Shown: positions 9,051 to 23,080 of the stretch, in pieces
How positions within the stretch are numbered: the first letter of the stretch is position 1
How the letters are laid out: each line of letters starts with the position of its first letter
Origin: Tomitella biformata AHU 1821
GTDB lineage: Bacteria; Actinomycetota; Actinomycetes; Mycobacteriales; Mycobacteriaceae
Assembly: GCF_000524475.1 (NCBI RefSeq)
Contig: NZ_BAVQ01000070.1
Coordinates: 186,001 to 250,000 of the forward strand
Direction of reading: 5' to 3'
Length of the DNA: 64,000 bases
Notes under the pieces: model-generated
The model's input: the letters and a program-made list of their open reading frames with translations, nothing else
Database searches by the model: none
Told to the model about the DNA's origin: nothing
Program-made: the position numbers and the translations under genes

Positions 9051-10031
9051 CTAGTCTGAGTAGACCGCCGGCGGGGGGCCGGGGGAGGGGCCGAGGACCT
9101 TCAGCCACCGATCGTAGAACTGATTCCAGCGGCCGTCCTGCCGGATCCGCTCGAGCGTCCCGTTGACGAAGCGGACTAGGTCGTCGTCGCCCTTGTGCAT
9201 GCCGATGCCGTAGGGCTCGGCCTCGATGGGCGGGCCGACGATCTTCAGGTTGGGATCCTGCGCGACCATGCCGGCCAAGATGGTGTCGTCGGTGCTGACG
9301 GCGTCGACTTGCCGCTGCTGCAGCGCCACCAGGCAGTCGCCCCAACTGGGCACCGTCATGATCGAGACGGCGGGCTGGGCCTGTTTGAGCGCGCCAATGG
9401 AGGTGGTGCCAGCGACGACGCAGACCCGGCTGCCGGCGAGGCCTGAAGCGTCCTCGACCTTAGAGTCCGCGGTGACGAGGATCCGCTGGTGCGCGAGGTA
9501 GTAGACGGTGGAGAAGGACACGGTCTCCGCGCGCTTGCACGTGATCGTCATCGTCTTGATCACCATGTCGACGGTGCTGTCCTGTAGCGCCTGCTCGCGC
9601 TCGGCGGAGCTGAGGAAGCGGAACTCCACCCGGTCCGGGTTGCCGAACAGGTCGCGGGCCACCTCGTGTGCGACGTCGACGTCGAAGCCCAGCAGATCGC
9701 CGCTGAGCGGGTCTCGGAAGCTGAACAGGTTGCTGCCCTGGTCCAGCCCGACGATGACGCGGCCGCGCTCGCGGATGCGCTCGACCGAGCCGCTGCTGGT
9801 GCGCACGCGATCGGCCTGGACGGCGGGGTCGGGGCGCAGGCTCCCGGCATCGGCGCAATTGACCGCGACGGGGGCAGGGGTGCCGGTGGACGGTAGAAGG
9901 ACGGCGCCGCTGGGCAGCGGCGGGCCGACGGACTCGGCGACGATGGGCGCCGCGTAATCGCTTGTGCCGCAACCGGCCAGCAGCACTAGCGAGGCGAGAA
10001 CTCCGACGGACGTGAGCAACGGCCTACGCAT
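9051..10031 (-). CDS. glnH: Amino-acid-binding lipoprotein GlnH
   Basis: This 326-residue periplasmic-type solute-binding protein (SBP family 3) has a lipoprotein signal ending LLAGC with the lipidated Cys21. The binding domain begins around residue 85 (GRVIVGLDQGSNLFSFRDP). In mycobacteria GlnH binds aspartate/glutamate and signals through the membrane protein GlnX to PknG, not serving a transporter. No ABC permease genes are adjacent, which fits the signalling role. It begins 7 bases after the glnX stop. Confidence 0.92.
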   Translation of the reverse strand: MRRPLLTSVGVLASLVLLAGCGTSDYAAPIVAESVGPPLPSGAVLLPSTGTPAPVAVNCADAGSLRPDPAVQADRVRTSSGSVERIRERGRVIVGLDQGSNLFSFRDPLSGDLLGFDVDVAHEVARDLFGNPDRVEFRFLSSAEREQALQDSTVDMVIKTMTITCKRAETVSFSTVYYLAHQRILVTADSKVEDASGLAGSRVCVVAGTTSIGALKQAQPAVSIMTVPSWGDCLVALQQRQVDAVSTDDTILAGMVAQDPNLKIVGPPIEAEPYGIGMHKGDDDLVRFVNGTLERIRQDGRWNQFYDRWLKVLGPSPGPPPAVYSD

Positions 10032-10038
10032 ATCGCAC

Positions 10039-11367
10039 CTACTGGTATTCGCTGAGTCGGGGCCAGAGGCCCAGGCCGATGAGCAGCGCGGCCGCCACTG
10101 ACAGCACGCCTGAGCCGACGTCCAAGAGTGTCAACGCATTATAGGAGCTGTTCACCGCGGATTGGCCGTTGCCGCGCAACTGGCCGATCTGTTCGCTCAG
10201 GTCCCGGTCCAGCGCGATGAAATGGCTGGCGGACGACGCCGAGTCGGTGCTGATGGTGGCCGCGACCGCGCCGGGGTAGTCCCCGGACCCGAGCCGGTCC
10301 TCCATGATCTGGTGCGAGCGCCGCCAGCCGTCGATCTGGGTGGTGGTGTCGCCGGACCCGGGCTTCGAGACCTCGCTGATCAGCCGGCTGATCTCGTCGA
10401 GACGGTCCTCGAACGCGTTGTACTGTATCGACGTGTTGGCGCGTTGGAGCAGGTTCATCGTCTCGTCGGTGCGGGCCTGTTGCGCGAGGATGCGCGCGCT
10501 GGTCAGCTCGCCCATCGGTTGGCTGGACTCAGTGAGCGCGCGCTGGCTGTAGGAGCTGGAGATGAGGCCCGCGGTGAGGAGCCACCCGAGCAGCACTGCC
10601 ATCGCCAGCGTCGCCGGCAGGAGCCCGAAGTTGAACACTCGACGGCTCTGCCGCGCGATGCGGATCTGGAAGTACACGAGCATCACGAGGGTGAGAGCGG
10701 TCAGGGCGAGCGGCGCCCAATCGAGCGTCGAATTGCGTTTTTCCAGCTGGCTCACGATGGCAGCTTGATCCGAGTACAGCTGCTGCGCCTCCGGCAGGAT
10801 GGTGCCCTGCATCAGGTTGGATGCCTCGCTGAGGTAGCTCACGCCTACCGGATTGCCGGCCCGGTTGTTGGAGTTGGCGGTTGCGACCAGGCCCGTGTAA
10901 ATCGGGAGTTGACTGCCGATCTGTGCCAGCAGGTGCTTCGCCTCGGCGTCGCTGGGGTCCACACCGATCGCAGCAGTGGACAGCGCGGCGCTCGCGGTGC
11001 CGAGCGCCTGGTTGTAGCGGTCCAGCAGTTCGACGGGTTGCAGCCCGCCCGCGAGGAACGCGGTGCCCGCGGACGCGTCGGCCACCGACAGCGAGCTGTA
11101 GAGCCCCTGCGCGGCGTTGGCCAGCGGCTCGGAATGTTGGCGCAGGGTCTTGATGCGGACCTGCTGGGCGTCTGTGCCAGAGCCCGCGAGGAAACCCGCG
11201 CCTAGCGCCAGCAGGATCAGCACGACGCCGATGCCGGCCAGCCGGCCAGGGGTGGACGCCACAATGTCCTGCCAACCGCTGGCGCGTCGGCGCGCCCTGG
11301 CCAGGTCGGATCGTGACGGGGTGGGGGGCCGCCAGGCGTGCAGCCGGCTCCGACCACGCTCAAGCAC
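10039..11367 (-). CDS. glnX: Membrane sensor protein GlnX
   Basis: This 442-residue membrane protein is the partner of GlnH and PknG (Rv0412c family). A hydrophobic helix near the N-terminus (GIGVVLILLALGAGFLAG) precedes an extracytoplasmic helical region. Further transmembrane segments lie mid-protein and at the extreme C-terminus. It is thought to pass the GlnH-amino acid signal to PknG. The frame is open to a TTG at 11412, but the GTG at 11367 has AAGGGGG 6-7 bases upstream and is preferred. It is first in the operon glnX-glnH-pknG. Confidence 0.87.
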   Translation of the reverse strand: MLERGRSRLHAWRPPTPSRSDLARARRRASGWQDIVASTPGRLAGIGVVLILLALGAGFLAGSGTDAQQVRIKTLRQHSEPLANAAQGLYSSLSVADASAGTAFLAGGLQPVELLDRYNQALGTASAALSTAAIGVDPSDAEAKHLLAQIGSQLPIYTGLVATANSNNRAGNPVGVSYLSEASNLMQGTILPEAQQLYSDQAAIVSQLEKRNSTLDWAPLALTALTLVMLVYFQIRIARQSRRVFNFGLLPATLAMAVLLGWLLTAGLISSSYSQRALTESSQPMGELTSARILAQQARTDETMNLLQRANTSIQYNAFEDRLDEISRLISEVSKPGSGDTTTQIDGWRRSHQIMEDRLGSGDYPGAVAATISTDSASSASHFIALDRDLSEQIGQLRGNGQSAVNSSYNALTLLDVGSGVLSVAAALLIGLGLWPRLSEYQ

Positions 11368-11534
11368 CGCTACCCCCTTCGCCTTGTGCCCAGATTTCGA
11401 CAACACGTGCAATTCTGCATGTTATGCGGACACCGCACAGTATGTACTGAATCCGGCGTCCTGGCTGGCGGAAGAACCCGGGCGGCACGTCGCGGGTGGG
11501 GCCGACAATGGCCCTCCACTACGAAGGGTGCGAG

Positions 11535-12311
11535 ATGTCCAGGTTTGACGGCAGGGTAGCGATCATCACCGGCGCGGCGCAGGGCATGGGGGAGGCCACC
11601 GCCAGGCTGTTCGCCGCCGAAGGCGCGACGGTCGTCATCACCGACGTGCTCGAGGAGAAGGGCCGCGCGCTGGCGGCGGACATCGGTGGCGACGCGGTGT
11701 TCAGAGGCCTCGACGTGAGCGACGAGGCGAGCTGGGCCGCCGTCGTAGCTTTCGCCGTGGAGCGCTTCGGCCGCGTCGACGTGTTGGTGAACAACGCTGG
11801 GATGCTGCAGTTCTCGTCCGTCGAGGGCCTTGACGTCGACGCCACCCGGACGCTGCTCGGCGTGAACCTGCTGGGGCCGATGATGGGCGCGAAGCATGTG
11901 GTGCCCGTGATGAAGGCGGCCGGCAAGGGCGTCATCGTCAACATCTCCTCGGTGGACGGGCTGCGCGGCGTGAACGGGCTCAGCGCCTACACCGCGAGCA
12001 AGTGGGCGCTGCGCGGGCTGACGAAGACGCAGGCGCTGGAGCTGGGCCCGTCGGGCATCCGCGTGTGCTCGGTGCACCCCGGCGGCGTCGACACCGCGTT
12101 GGGCAACCCCTTCGGCCGTGAGGGCGATGAGCTGCAGGCCAACTACCAGAACGTGCCGCTGCGCCGGATCGGGCTGCCCGAGGAGGTCGCGCGCGTGACG
12201 GCGTTCGTGGCGAGCGACGACGCCTCGTACATGAACGGCGCGGAGCTGGCCGTCGACGGCGGCTGGTCGGCCGGCACCTACTACCCGGGCCTGCCTGGCA
12301 CGCCGAGCTGA
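11535..12311 (+). CDS. Short-chain dehydrogenase/reductase, FabG3-like
   Basis: This 258-residue classical SDR has the Rossmann motif TGAAQGMG, NNAG, the catalytic serine in NISSVDG and the YTASK tyrosine-lysine pair. The tail AELAVDGGWSAG is typical of the 3-alpha/20-beta-hydroxysteroid dehydrogenase (Rv2002/FabG3) group. It likely oxidises or reduces a hydroxy/keto steroid or acyl substrate with NAD(H). ATG 11535 follows AAGGG; an in-frame start at 11496 is less likely. It is divergent from glnX. Confidence 0.85.
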   Translation: MSRFDGRVAIITGAAQGMGEATARLFAAEGATVVITDVLEEKGRALAADIGGDAVFRGLDVSDEASWAAVVAFAVERFGRVDVLVNNAGMLQFSSVEGLDVDATRTLLGVNLLGPMMGAKHVVPVMKAAGKGVIVNISSVDGLRGVNGLSAYTASKWALRGLTKTQALELGPSGIRVCSVHPGGVDTALGNPFGREGDELQANYQNVPLRRIGLPEEVARVTAFVASDDASYMNGAELAVDGGWSAGTYYPGLPGTPS

Positions 12312-12357
12312 TCCGGGACGACCTACGCTGGGGTCGGAAACGCGGAGGTGGGCATCG

Positions 12358-13206
12358 ATGCAGGGTGATGGTGACGGCTGGGCCAAGGGCTCGGACGGGC
12401 AGAAGCACTGGGGCAAGTTCGGCGCGGCCGGGTTGCTGCTGCGCGCGCCCGGGTCCGACGGCAATCCTGTTGTGCTGCTGCAGCACCGCGCCGCGTGGAG
12501 CCACGAGGGCGGCACCTGGTCTATCCCGGGCGGCGCCCGCGACAGCCACGAGGACGTGGTGGCCGCCGCGGTCCGCGAGGCCGCCGAGGAGGGCGGTCTA
12601 GAACCGATTTCCATCGCGGTGCGCACCCACCGGCGGACCGCCGGCGACCCCGCCACCTGGTGTTACACCACCGTGATCGCCGACGCCGCAACAGCTTTGG
12701 CGACCGTCGCGAACCACGAGAGCGTGGAGCTGGCGTGGGTGCCGGAGGCCGAGGTGGCGACGATGCCGTTGCACCCGGGCTTCGGCGCGTCCTGGCCGGA
12801 CCTGCGGGTCCGGCCCACCCGGCTGCTCGTCGACATGGCCAACCTCGTCGGCTCGCGGCCCGACGGCTGGTGGCGCGACCGCCCCGGCGCCGCCGAGCGC
12901 ATGCTCGCCCAACTGCGCGCCGCGCTGCCCCGCACCCTTGAGCTGCCCGACCACGCCTTCGGCTGGCCCGCCGAGATCGTCGCGGTGCTCGAGGGCCACG
13001 CGCGGGCCGCCGCCGACCAGGACGGCATCCGCGTGCTGCGGGCCGCCGGCAGCGGCGACGACGCCATCACCGACCTGGCCCACGAGTTCGCGACCGATGC
13101 TGGTGTGACCACGCTGGTGGTCACCGCCGACCGCGGCCTGCGGGCCCGGCTGCCGGTCTCCGCGCAGGTGCTCTCGCCGGGGCGGGTGCTGGACTGGCTG
13201 GGGTAG
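12358..13206 (+). CDS. Nudix hydrolase (MutT3-like) fused to a C-terminal NYN/PIN-like domain
   Basis: This 282-residue protein has two domains. Residues about 20-150 form a Nudix hydrolase with a complete Nudix box (G-x5-E-x7-RE-x2-EE-x-G from about Gly58). It sits where M. tuberculosis has mutT3 (Rv0413, about 217 residues). The extra C-terminal part (about 155-282) begins RLLVDMANLVGSRPDGWWRD and contains VVTADRGLRARL. This layout of early Asp-Asn and later Asp resembles NYN/PIN-type nuclease folds, sometimes annotated as NTP pyrophosphohydrolase when encoded alone. The Nudix part probably hydrolyses oxidised or odd nucleotides; the role of the second domain is unknown. Good GGAGG-type site before ATG. 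Confidence 0.8.
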   Translation: MQGDGDGWAKGSDGQKHWGKFGAAGLLLRAPGSDGNPVVLLQHRAAWSHEGGTWSIPGGARDSHEDVVAAAVREAAEEGGLEPISIAVRTHRRTAGDPATWCYTTVIADAATALATVANHESVELAWVPEAEVATMPLHPGFGASWPDLRVRPTRLLVDMANLVGSRPDGWWRDRPGAAERMLAQLRAALPRTLELPDHAFGWPAEIVAVLEGHARAAADQDGIRVLRAAGSGDDAITDLAHEFATDAGVTTLVVTADRGLRARLPVSAQVLSPGRVLDWLG

Positions 13207-13285
13207 GACTGGCTGGGTGGGACTGGTTCCCGGTCTGGGCCCAACCGACGTGCGGGCCGGCGACGAGTCCGCCTTCATGGTTGTC

Positions 13286-13343
13286 GCCGCGGCTTTCCAT
13301 CCGCGCTGCGGTTGCAAGCGCAGCGGATCTACGAAGCCGCGGC
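13286..13343. terminator. Nested hairpin between convergent genes
   Basis: GCCGCGGCTT (13286-13295) and AAGCCGCGGC (13334-13343) are perfect inverted arms. Inside them ATCCGCGCTGCG (13299-13310) pairs imperfectly with CGCAGCGGAT (13319-13328). The structure lies in the 155-base gap between the convergent Nudix and epoxide-hydrolase genes. There is no T-tract, so it is a bidirectional terminator candidate of the GC-hairpin type common in actinobacteria. Nothing else was seen in this gap. Confidence 0.5.
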
Positions 13344-13361
13344 GTGGATGGCCGGCGGCTG

Positions 13362-14312
13362 CTAGAGCCCGCCTAAGAACTCCAGCATCGCCGCGTTGAC
13401 CTTGTCGGCCGCCTCCATCTGCACGAAGTGCCCGGCGCCCGGCAGCACGGTGGTGGAGCGCAGGCCCGGGACCAGCCCCGCCATGGTGTCGAGGCATTCC
13501 CGGCCCATCATGGTCAGCACCGGGTCCTCGGCCCCGGCGATGAAGGCCGTCGGCACCGTGATCGGCTGGTCGTCGCGGCCCGCGTTCTGCTCCCACACCG
13601 CGTCGGCCGCCCGGTACCAGTTGAGCCCGCCCGTGAATCCCGCCCGCGTGAACTCGCTGACGTAGTAGGCGAAGTCCTCCTCCGAGAGCCACGGCCACGG
13701 CAGCGCGGGAGCCTCGGGCAGCACATCGAGATACCCGTTCCCCTCGGCCGGGAAGTCCCAGCAGGAGAGGTAGTCGCCGGCGCCGCTGAGCGCGAAGAAG
13801 AGTCGGCGCAGGAACTCGGCGGGGCGCGCGTCGAGCTCGGCGTCCGCGACGCCCGTCTCCTTGAAGTAGTGGAAGTGCAGGAAGTGCTTTCGGGCCATAT
13901 ACGCGTAGGCCTGCGACGGCGCGATGGGGGAGCGCGGCATCCGCGGCACGCTGAGCTGGATCAACCCGGCCACCCGCTCCGGGGCCCATGAGGGCAGGTC
14001 CCAGGTCAGCTGCGCGCCGAAGTCGTGGCCGACGAACACTGCTTTCTCGATCCCCAGCTCGTCGAGCAGCGAGGTCATGTCCGCGACGGTGGTGGCGCGG
14101 TCATAGTCGGCGGGGTCTTTCGGCGACAGGCTGCGTCCGTACCCGCGCATGTCCGGGGCGATCGCGCGATGGCCCGCGGCGGCGAGGACGGGAAGTTGGT
14201 TGCGCCAGCTGTGCCAGGAGCCGGGGAAGCCGTGGCAGAGCACGACGGGCACGCCGGTCTCCGCGGCGGGCCTGGCCTCTTCGATGAATAGACCGTTCTC
14301 AAGTTGGGTCAT
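13362..14312 (-). CDS. Epoxide hydrolase-type alpha/beta hydrolase
   Basis: This 316-residue enzyme resembles soluble epoxide hydrolases (EphA/B type). It has the oxyanion motif [10 protein letters not shown], nucleophile Asp in GHDFGA, an acid in AGAEDPVL and a histidine in [10 protein letters not shown] nucleophilic Asp, not Ser, points to epoxide hydrolysis over ester hydrolysis. Its ATG overlaps the thiE stop as ATGA, so it is translated together with thiE although no link to thiamine is obvious. Confidence 0.82.
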   Translation of the reverse strand: MTQLENGLFIEEARPAAETGVPVVLCHGFPGSWHSWRNQLPVLAAAGHRAIAPDMRGYGRSLSPKDPADYDRATTVADMTSLLDELGIEKAVFVGHDFGAQLTWDLPSWAPERVAGLIQLSVPRMPRSPIAPSQAYAYMARKHFLHFHYFKETGVADAELDARPAEFLRRLFFALSGAGDYLSCWDFPAEGNGYLDVLPEAPALPWPWLSEEDFAYYVSEFTRAGFTGGLNWYRAADAVWEQNAGRDDQPITVPTAFIAGAEDPVLTMMGRECLDTMAGLVPGLRSTTVLPGAGHFVQMEAADKVNAAMLEFLGGL

Positions 14313-14950
14313 GCCGTCACCGTCGCACGCAGCGCCCGGGCCGCCGCCTCAGGGTCGGCTGCCTCGGTGATCGCGCGGACCACCACAATCCGATCCGCCC
14401 CGGCCGCGCGTACCTCGGGCACGCGCTCGAGGTCGATGCCGCCGATCGCGAACCAGGGCCGCGTCGGCGCGGCTGCCGCGGTGGATCGCACCAGGTCCAG
14501 CCCCGCCGCGGGACGGCCCGGCTTGGTAGGTGTGATCCAGCAGGGGCCGGTGGCGAAGTAGTCCACGCCCGGCTCGGCCGCGGCCGCCGCGGCCTGGGCG
14601 GAGTCGTGGGTGGAGCGCCCAATCACCACGTGGTCACCGACGATCCGCCGCGCCTGCGCCACCGGCAGGTCGCCCTGGCCCAGGTGCAGCACATCCGCGT
14701 CGGCAGCCAACGCCAGGTCCGCGCGGTCGTTCACCGCCAGCAGCGCGCCGTGGCGCCGGGCCGCCGCGCCCAGGATCGCCAGCGCGGCGAGCTCCTCCAG
14801 GGCTTCCAGGCCCTTTTCCCGCAGCTGGATCACGTCGACCCCGCCGCGCAGGGCCGCCTCCGCGAACTCGGCGAGGTCGCCGGTGGCGCGTCGGGCATCG
14901 GTGCACAGATAGAGGCGGGCGTCGGCCAGTCTTTCGCGAGGGGTCTGCAT
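14309..14950 (-). CDS. thiE: Thiamine-phosphate synthase
   Basis: This 213-residue TIM barrel joins HMP-diphosphate with thiazole phosphate to make thiamine monophosphate. Motifs seen include [46 protein letters not shown] and FAIGGI. The open frame reaches 15040, but ATG 14950 gives the normal length and leaves the divergent riboswitch clear. It is transcribed away from thiO and precedes the epoxide hydrolase by a 4-base overlap. No THI box lies on its own strand. Confidence 0.95.
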   Translation of the reverse strand: MQTPRERLADARLYLCTDARRATGDLAEFAEAALRGGVDVIQLREKGLEALEELAALAILGAAARRHGALLAVNDRADLALAADADVLHLGQGDLPVAQARRIVGDHVVIGRSTHDSAQAAAAAAEPGVDYFATGPCWITPTKPGRPAAGLDLVRSTAAAAPTRPWFAIGGIDLERVPEVRAAGADRIVVVRAITEAADPEAAARALRATVTA

Positions 14951-14983
14951 GTGCTCGACCGTAGCGACTAGGGTGGAGCTGTC

Positions 14984-15073
14984 ACACGGGAGTCCCGAGG
15001 TTCGCGGGGCTGAGAGGGAGCGCGCCGCTCCGACCGTCAAACCTGATCCGGATCATGCCGGCGCAGGAAGAGG
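14984..15073 (+). promoter_or_regulatory. TPP riboswitch upstream of thiO
   Basis: The conserved THI-box blocks are present in order: GGGGCTGAGAGGGAGC near 15006-15021 and CCTGATCCGGATCATGCCGG with GCAGGAAG at 15042-15070. It ends directly at the thiO ribosome-binding region (AGGAAGAGGAG, 15065-15075). TPP binding would therefore be expected to hide the Shine-Dalgarno sequence and block translation of thiO and the coupled genes. Outer helix limits are approximate. Confidence 0.93.
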
Positions 15074-15077
15074 AGCA

Positions 15078-16147
15078 GTGGGAACACAAGCGGTGAATTC
15101 AGATATCTCCATCGTGGGCGCCGGCGTGATCGGCGCGGCTATCGCCTGGCAGGCCGCCCGGCGCGGCCACACAGTCCGAATTTACGACCCCCTGCTGGCC
15201 GACGGTGTGCCCCAGACCGGGGCGAGCTGGGCGGCGGGCGGGATGCTCGCGCCGTTCAGCGAGGGCTGGCCCGGTGAGGACCAGGTCCTCGATGTCGGTG
15301 CCCAGTCCCTGGCGCGGTGGCCCGCACTCGCGGCAGAGCTGTTGGCGGACACCGGGATCGACGTGCTCACCGGGCGCGGCACCCTGCTCGTCGCGGCCGA
15401 CAGCGCCGACGCCGCGGAGCTGGACACCCAGGACCGCTGGCTGCGCGCGCAGGGCCACGCCTTCCAGCGCCTGGGCCGCGGCGAGGTCCGCGACGCGCAG
15501 CCAGCCCTGGCGAAGAACCTGCGCGGTGGGCTGTGGGTCGAGCCGGAGCTGGCCGTCGACAACCGGGCCCTGCTGCGCGCGCTACGCACGGCGGCGGCCG
15601 AGGCTGGGGCCGAGCTGATCCCGCACCTGGTGACGGACCTGCCCGGCCAGGTGGTGCTCGCCGCCGGCAGCGACTCCGCCGCCCTGCGGCCCGGCCTGCC
15701 CGTGCGCCCGGTCAAGGGCGAGATCCTCCGGCTGCGCCGCCGCCCCGGCACCCCCGAGCCGCCCACCTGCACGATCCGTGCCCTCGTCCGCGGGCGACAT
15801 GTCTACCTCGTGCCGCGACCCGACGGCGTGGTGGTGGGCGCGACGATGTGCGAGCACGGCGAGGACCGCCAGGTCACCGTCGCCGGGGTCAGGGATCTGC
15901 TCGCCGACGCGGAGGCCGTGCTGCCTTCGATCGCCGAATACGAGCTGGCCGATGCGATGGCAGGCCTGCGCCCCATGACCCCCGACAACCTGCCGCTCGT
16001 CGGCCGACTGTCCGACACCACGATCGCGGCCACCGGGCACGGCCGCAACGGGGTGCTGATGATGGCGATCACCGTCGACACGGTGCTCGCCGAACTGGGC
16101 GGCAATCCGCTGCCTCAGATGAAATGCCTTGATCCAGGGAGGTTCTC

Positions 16148-16157
<10 letters not shown>
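15078..16157 (+). CDS. thiO: Glycine oxidase ThiO
   Basis: This 359-residue FAD-dependent amine oxidase converts glycine to the imine needed for the thiazole ring of thiamine. It has the dinucleotide-binding motif IVGAGVIGAAIAW near the N-terminus and the C-terminal GRNGVLM segment typical of the DAO family. The frame is open upstream through the riboswitch. I chose GTG 15078, just after AGAGGAG; GTG 15093 is an alternative. The 3' end overlaps thiS by 10 bases. Confidence 0.93.
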
Positions 16158-18074
<1,917 letters not shown>

Positions 18075-18078
<4 letters not shown>

Positions 18079-18845
18079 GTGTTCTCGCCGCGGAGCGGAT
18101 CAAGTTGACCTCGACCCGGTCGCCGTGGTGGTGCAGTTTCGCCATCGCTGCGCTGGGGTTGGGCATCGCTGTGCTGATGGCGCTCTTGGGCCGCAGCAAC
18201 CTGGACACCGGCGACCCGGCCAACCAGTTCTTGTTGACGCCGGACGTCGCGGTCTCTGGCATCTCCCAGTTCGGGATCCTCGTCGTGATGATCATGGCGG
18301 CCCTCGCAGTCACCACCGAGTACCGATTCGGTGTTATCCGCTCAACCTTCCAGGCGGTGCCGAACCGCTCGCTGGTGATCGGCGCGAAGGCGCTGAACCT
18401 TGCGGTGCTGGCGGCGGTCCTTATCGGCGTCGTCACCTTCGGCGCGTACTACCTCGCCAAGGCGATCGCGGGGACCGGCCCGCTCATCCACATGGACATC
18501 ACGTCGGCGGATCAGTGGCGGGCAATCTACGGGCTCGTGATTTACGCGGTGCTGGCGGCCGTGTTGGCTGTCGCGGTGGGCGCTCTGCTGCGCCAGTCTG
18601 CGGGCGCGATCGCGTTGCTGGTGTTGTGGCCGCTAGTGATCGAGTCGATCATCGGCGTGATGGGCAGCATCGGCCGGGACATCTACGTGTTTCTGCCATT
18701 CGCCAACATGCTGCACTTCATCTCCTTGCAGTCCACCGGATTCGATTTCCACTGGGGTCCGTGGGGCGGTCTCGCGTATTTCGCAGGCTTCGTCGCGGTG
18801 GTGCTGGGGTTGAGCATGGTTGTGGTCAACAAGCGCGATGCCTGA
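18075..18845 (+). CDS. ABC-2 type transporter permease
   Basis: This 256-residue integral membrane protein has about six predicted hydrophobic helices, for example FAIAALGLGIAVLMALL, ILVVMIMAALAVT, YGLVIYAVLAAVLAVAVGAL and a final segment before the NKRDA end. The motif TTEYRFGVIRSTFQAVPNR is typical of ABC-2 exporter permeases. It overlaps the ATPase gene by 4 bases and forms an exporter with it. Position in the thi operon suggests regulation by TPP, but a role in thiamine traffic is not shown. Confidence 0.85.
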
Positions 18846-18877
18846 GAATATGCGGTCGGTCGCCTAGTGTTGTGCGG

Positions 18878-19699
18878 GTGAGCAACCCTCAGTCCGACTC
18901 GCAGGAGCCCAGCCGCGTTGCCCGGGCCGCCCAGCGCCTACGCAGCCTGGACCAGGCGCCGCATGCGGTCGAGGCGGTCCGCCGTATGCGCCGGGTTCTG
19001 CCGGGCGATCACAGCTTCGGCGATCCGCTCTCGGCGGCCGGCGAGGGCAGTGCCCGCGCGATCGCCCGGGCCGCGGACAAGCTGTTCCACGATTCGCCGG
19101 GCGCGTCCCGGGAGGTCGGCTTCGCCGCGCTGCAGATGTGGCAGGCGCTGCGCGAATGGTCCGGCAAGGGCGAGGGCGACGCCGAGGTCACGCTGGTCTT
19201 CACCGACCTCGTCGCGTTCTCCACCTGGGCACTAGAGGTCGGTGACGAGGACACCCTACGGCTCCTGCGCGCTGTCGCGACGGCCGTGGAGCCGGAGATC
19301 GTGGCCCGTGGCGGCCGGGTGGTCAAGCGCATGGGGGACGGGCTGATGGCGGACTTCCGCTCACCCGCAGTCGCCGTCGAGGCGATGCACGCCGCGCTCG
19401 CCAATCTGGCTGAGGTGGACCTCGATGGCTACCGTCCTGCGATGCGCGTCGGCATCCACAGCGGGCATCCCCGCCGGATCGGCGACGACTGGCTGGGCGT
19501 GGACGTGAACATCGCCGCCCGCATGATGGAGGCCGGCCGCGACGGCAACGTCGTGGTCTCCGAGGTGGTCCTCGACGCGTTGGACGCGGATTGGCTGCGC
19601 CAGCGCGGGCTCAAGGTGAAGGAGCATCGCAGGTTCTTCCTCAACCGCGCCCGCGGGGTCCCCGAGGATCTGCGGATGTTCCAGCTCGTGCGCTGCTAG
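18878..19699 (+). CDS. Class III adenylate/guanylate cyclase
   Basis: This 273-residue protein has a helical N-terminal region (about 1-100) and a class III cyclase homology domain. Two metal-binding aspartates are seen (D110 in VFTDLVAFS, D154 in RMGDGLMADF). The adenine-selecting lysine K150 and transition-state N211/R215 in DVNIAARMM are also present. Residues are consistent with a working adenylate cyclase as a homodimer. No membrane segment is visible, so it is likely cytosolic. The frame continues upstream inside the permease gene in a different phase; GTG 18878 is the first plausible start. Confidence 0.85.
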   Translation: MSNPQSDSQEPSRVARAAQRLRSLDQAPHAVEAVRRMRRVLPGDHSFGDPLSAAGEGSARAIARAADKLFHDSPGASREVGFAALQMWQALREWSGKGEGDAEVTLVFTDLVAFSTWALEVGDEDTLRLLRAVATAVEPEIVARGGRVVKRMGDGLMADFRSPAVAVEAMHAALANLAEVDLDGYRPAMRVGIHSGHPRRIGDDWLGVDVNIAARMMEAGRDGNVVVSEVVLDALDADWLRQRGLKVKEHRRFFLNRARGVPEDLRMFQLVRC

Positions 19700-19718
19700 C
19701 ACCCGCCGCCCAGTTGCG

Positions 19719-19786
19719 CCCTCGCCCCCGTAACTTGACCTGGCTGACGTTGCAACTGGGGCGGGGCCGAGGTACGGGGGCGAGGG
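19719..19786 (+). repeat. Long hairpin and copy A of a 53-base dispersed repeat
   Basis: Perfect 14-base arms at 19719-19732 and 19773-19786 flank a 40-base loop, between the convergent cyclase and thiD genes. A second inverted pair, CAGTTGC at 19711-19717 and GCAACTG at 19752-19758, overlaps it. Bases 19729-19781 match the minus strand of 24838-24890 at 45 of 53 positions by my count. It may end transcription from either side, or be a REP-like element. Confidence 0.75.
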
Positions 19787-19797
19787 TGTCGGCCGCG

Positions 19798-22352
<2,555 letters not shown>

Positions 22353-22412
22353 GATGAAATTGTCGTGGTGTCGTAGTGACGTGCCCAGGCTAGACCATGG
22401 CGCCGGGGTCCG

Positions 22413-23063
22413 TCAGCCCGGTTGGTAGGCGCGCAGGAACGCCGTGGTTCCCGCAGCGATTATCCGCTCGAGCTCCTCTCCCGAGACAGGCAAGGTGGCT
22501 CCGGCGAACATGATCTGGTTGCTGGGGATCCAGAGCAGCATTCCGGCGAAATGCTGCACTGCCATCGCGGTGTCGGGAATCGCCAACAGCCCCCTATCGT
22601 CGAGGATCTGCAGGCAGCGGCCCACCGAGTCCGAGACGCGGACGAAGCCACGCTGCCAGAAGAGCAGCCCCAGTTCGGGAAAGCGGTTGGCCTCGGCGAT
22701 GACGAGGCGGCGCAGTTGCTGTACTCGTGGACTCATGATCGAGCGGGCGAACTGCATCGCTAATAGCCGTACCGCTGCCTCGGCCGTCTCTGCGTCCGCC
22801 ATCTGCTCCGCCAAGGGCGCGAAAGGATCGTCAATACGGTCGCTGGCATCGTGGATCAGCGCGGCGAACACGCCTTCCTTGTCGCCGAAGACCCGGTAGA
22901 GCGTCTGTTTGGAGACCGCGGCGGCGGCGGCCAGCTCGTCGGTGGAGGTGCCGACATAGCCGTTCGCGATGAAGACCTCGAGGGCCGCCTCGATCATCTG
23001 CCGACGTTTCGCATCGGCTTTCTCGCTGGCGGTCCGGCCACCAGTTCTAGGTGATTCACTCAT
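22413..23063 (-). CDS. TetR/AcrR family repressor
   Basis: This 216-residue regulator has an N-terminal helix-turn-helix (MIEAALEVFIANGYVGTSTD followed by VSKQTLYRVFGDKEGVF) and a C-terminal ligand domain of the AefR-like type. It is divergent from the alpha/beta hydrolase at 23151. The gap of 87 bases holds two palindromes, so the hydrolase gene is its likely target along with itself. Confidence 0.88.
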   Translation of the reverse strand: MSESPRTGGRTASEKADAKRRQMIEAALEVFIANGYVGTSTDELAAAAAVSKQTLYRVFGDKEGVFAALIHDASDRIDDPFAPLAEQMADAETAEAAVRLLAMQFARSIMSPRVQQLRRLVIAEANRFPELGLLFWQRGFVRVSDSVGRCLQILDDRGLLAIPDTAMAVQHFAGMLLWIPSNQIMFAGATLPVSGEELERIIAAGTTAFLRAYQPG

Positions 23064-23080
23064 AAGCCTTGATCTCCACA

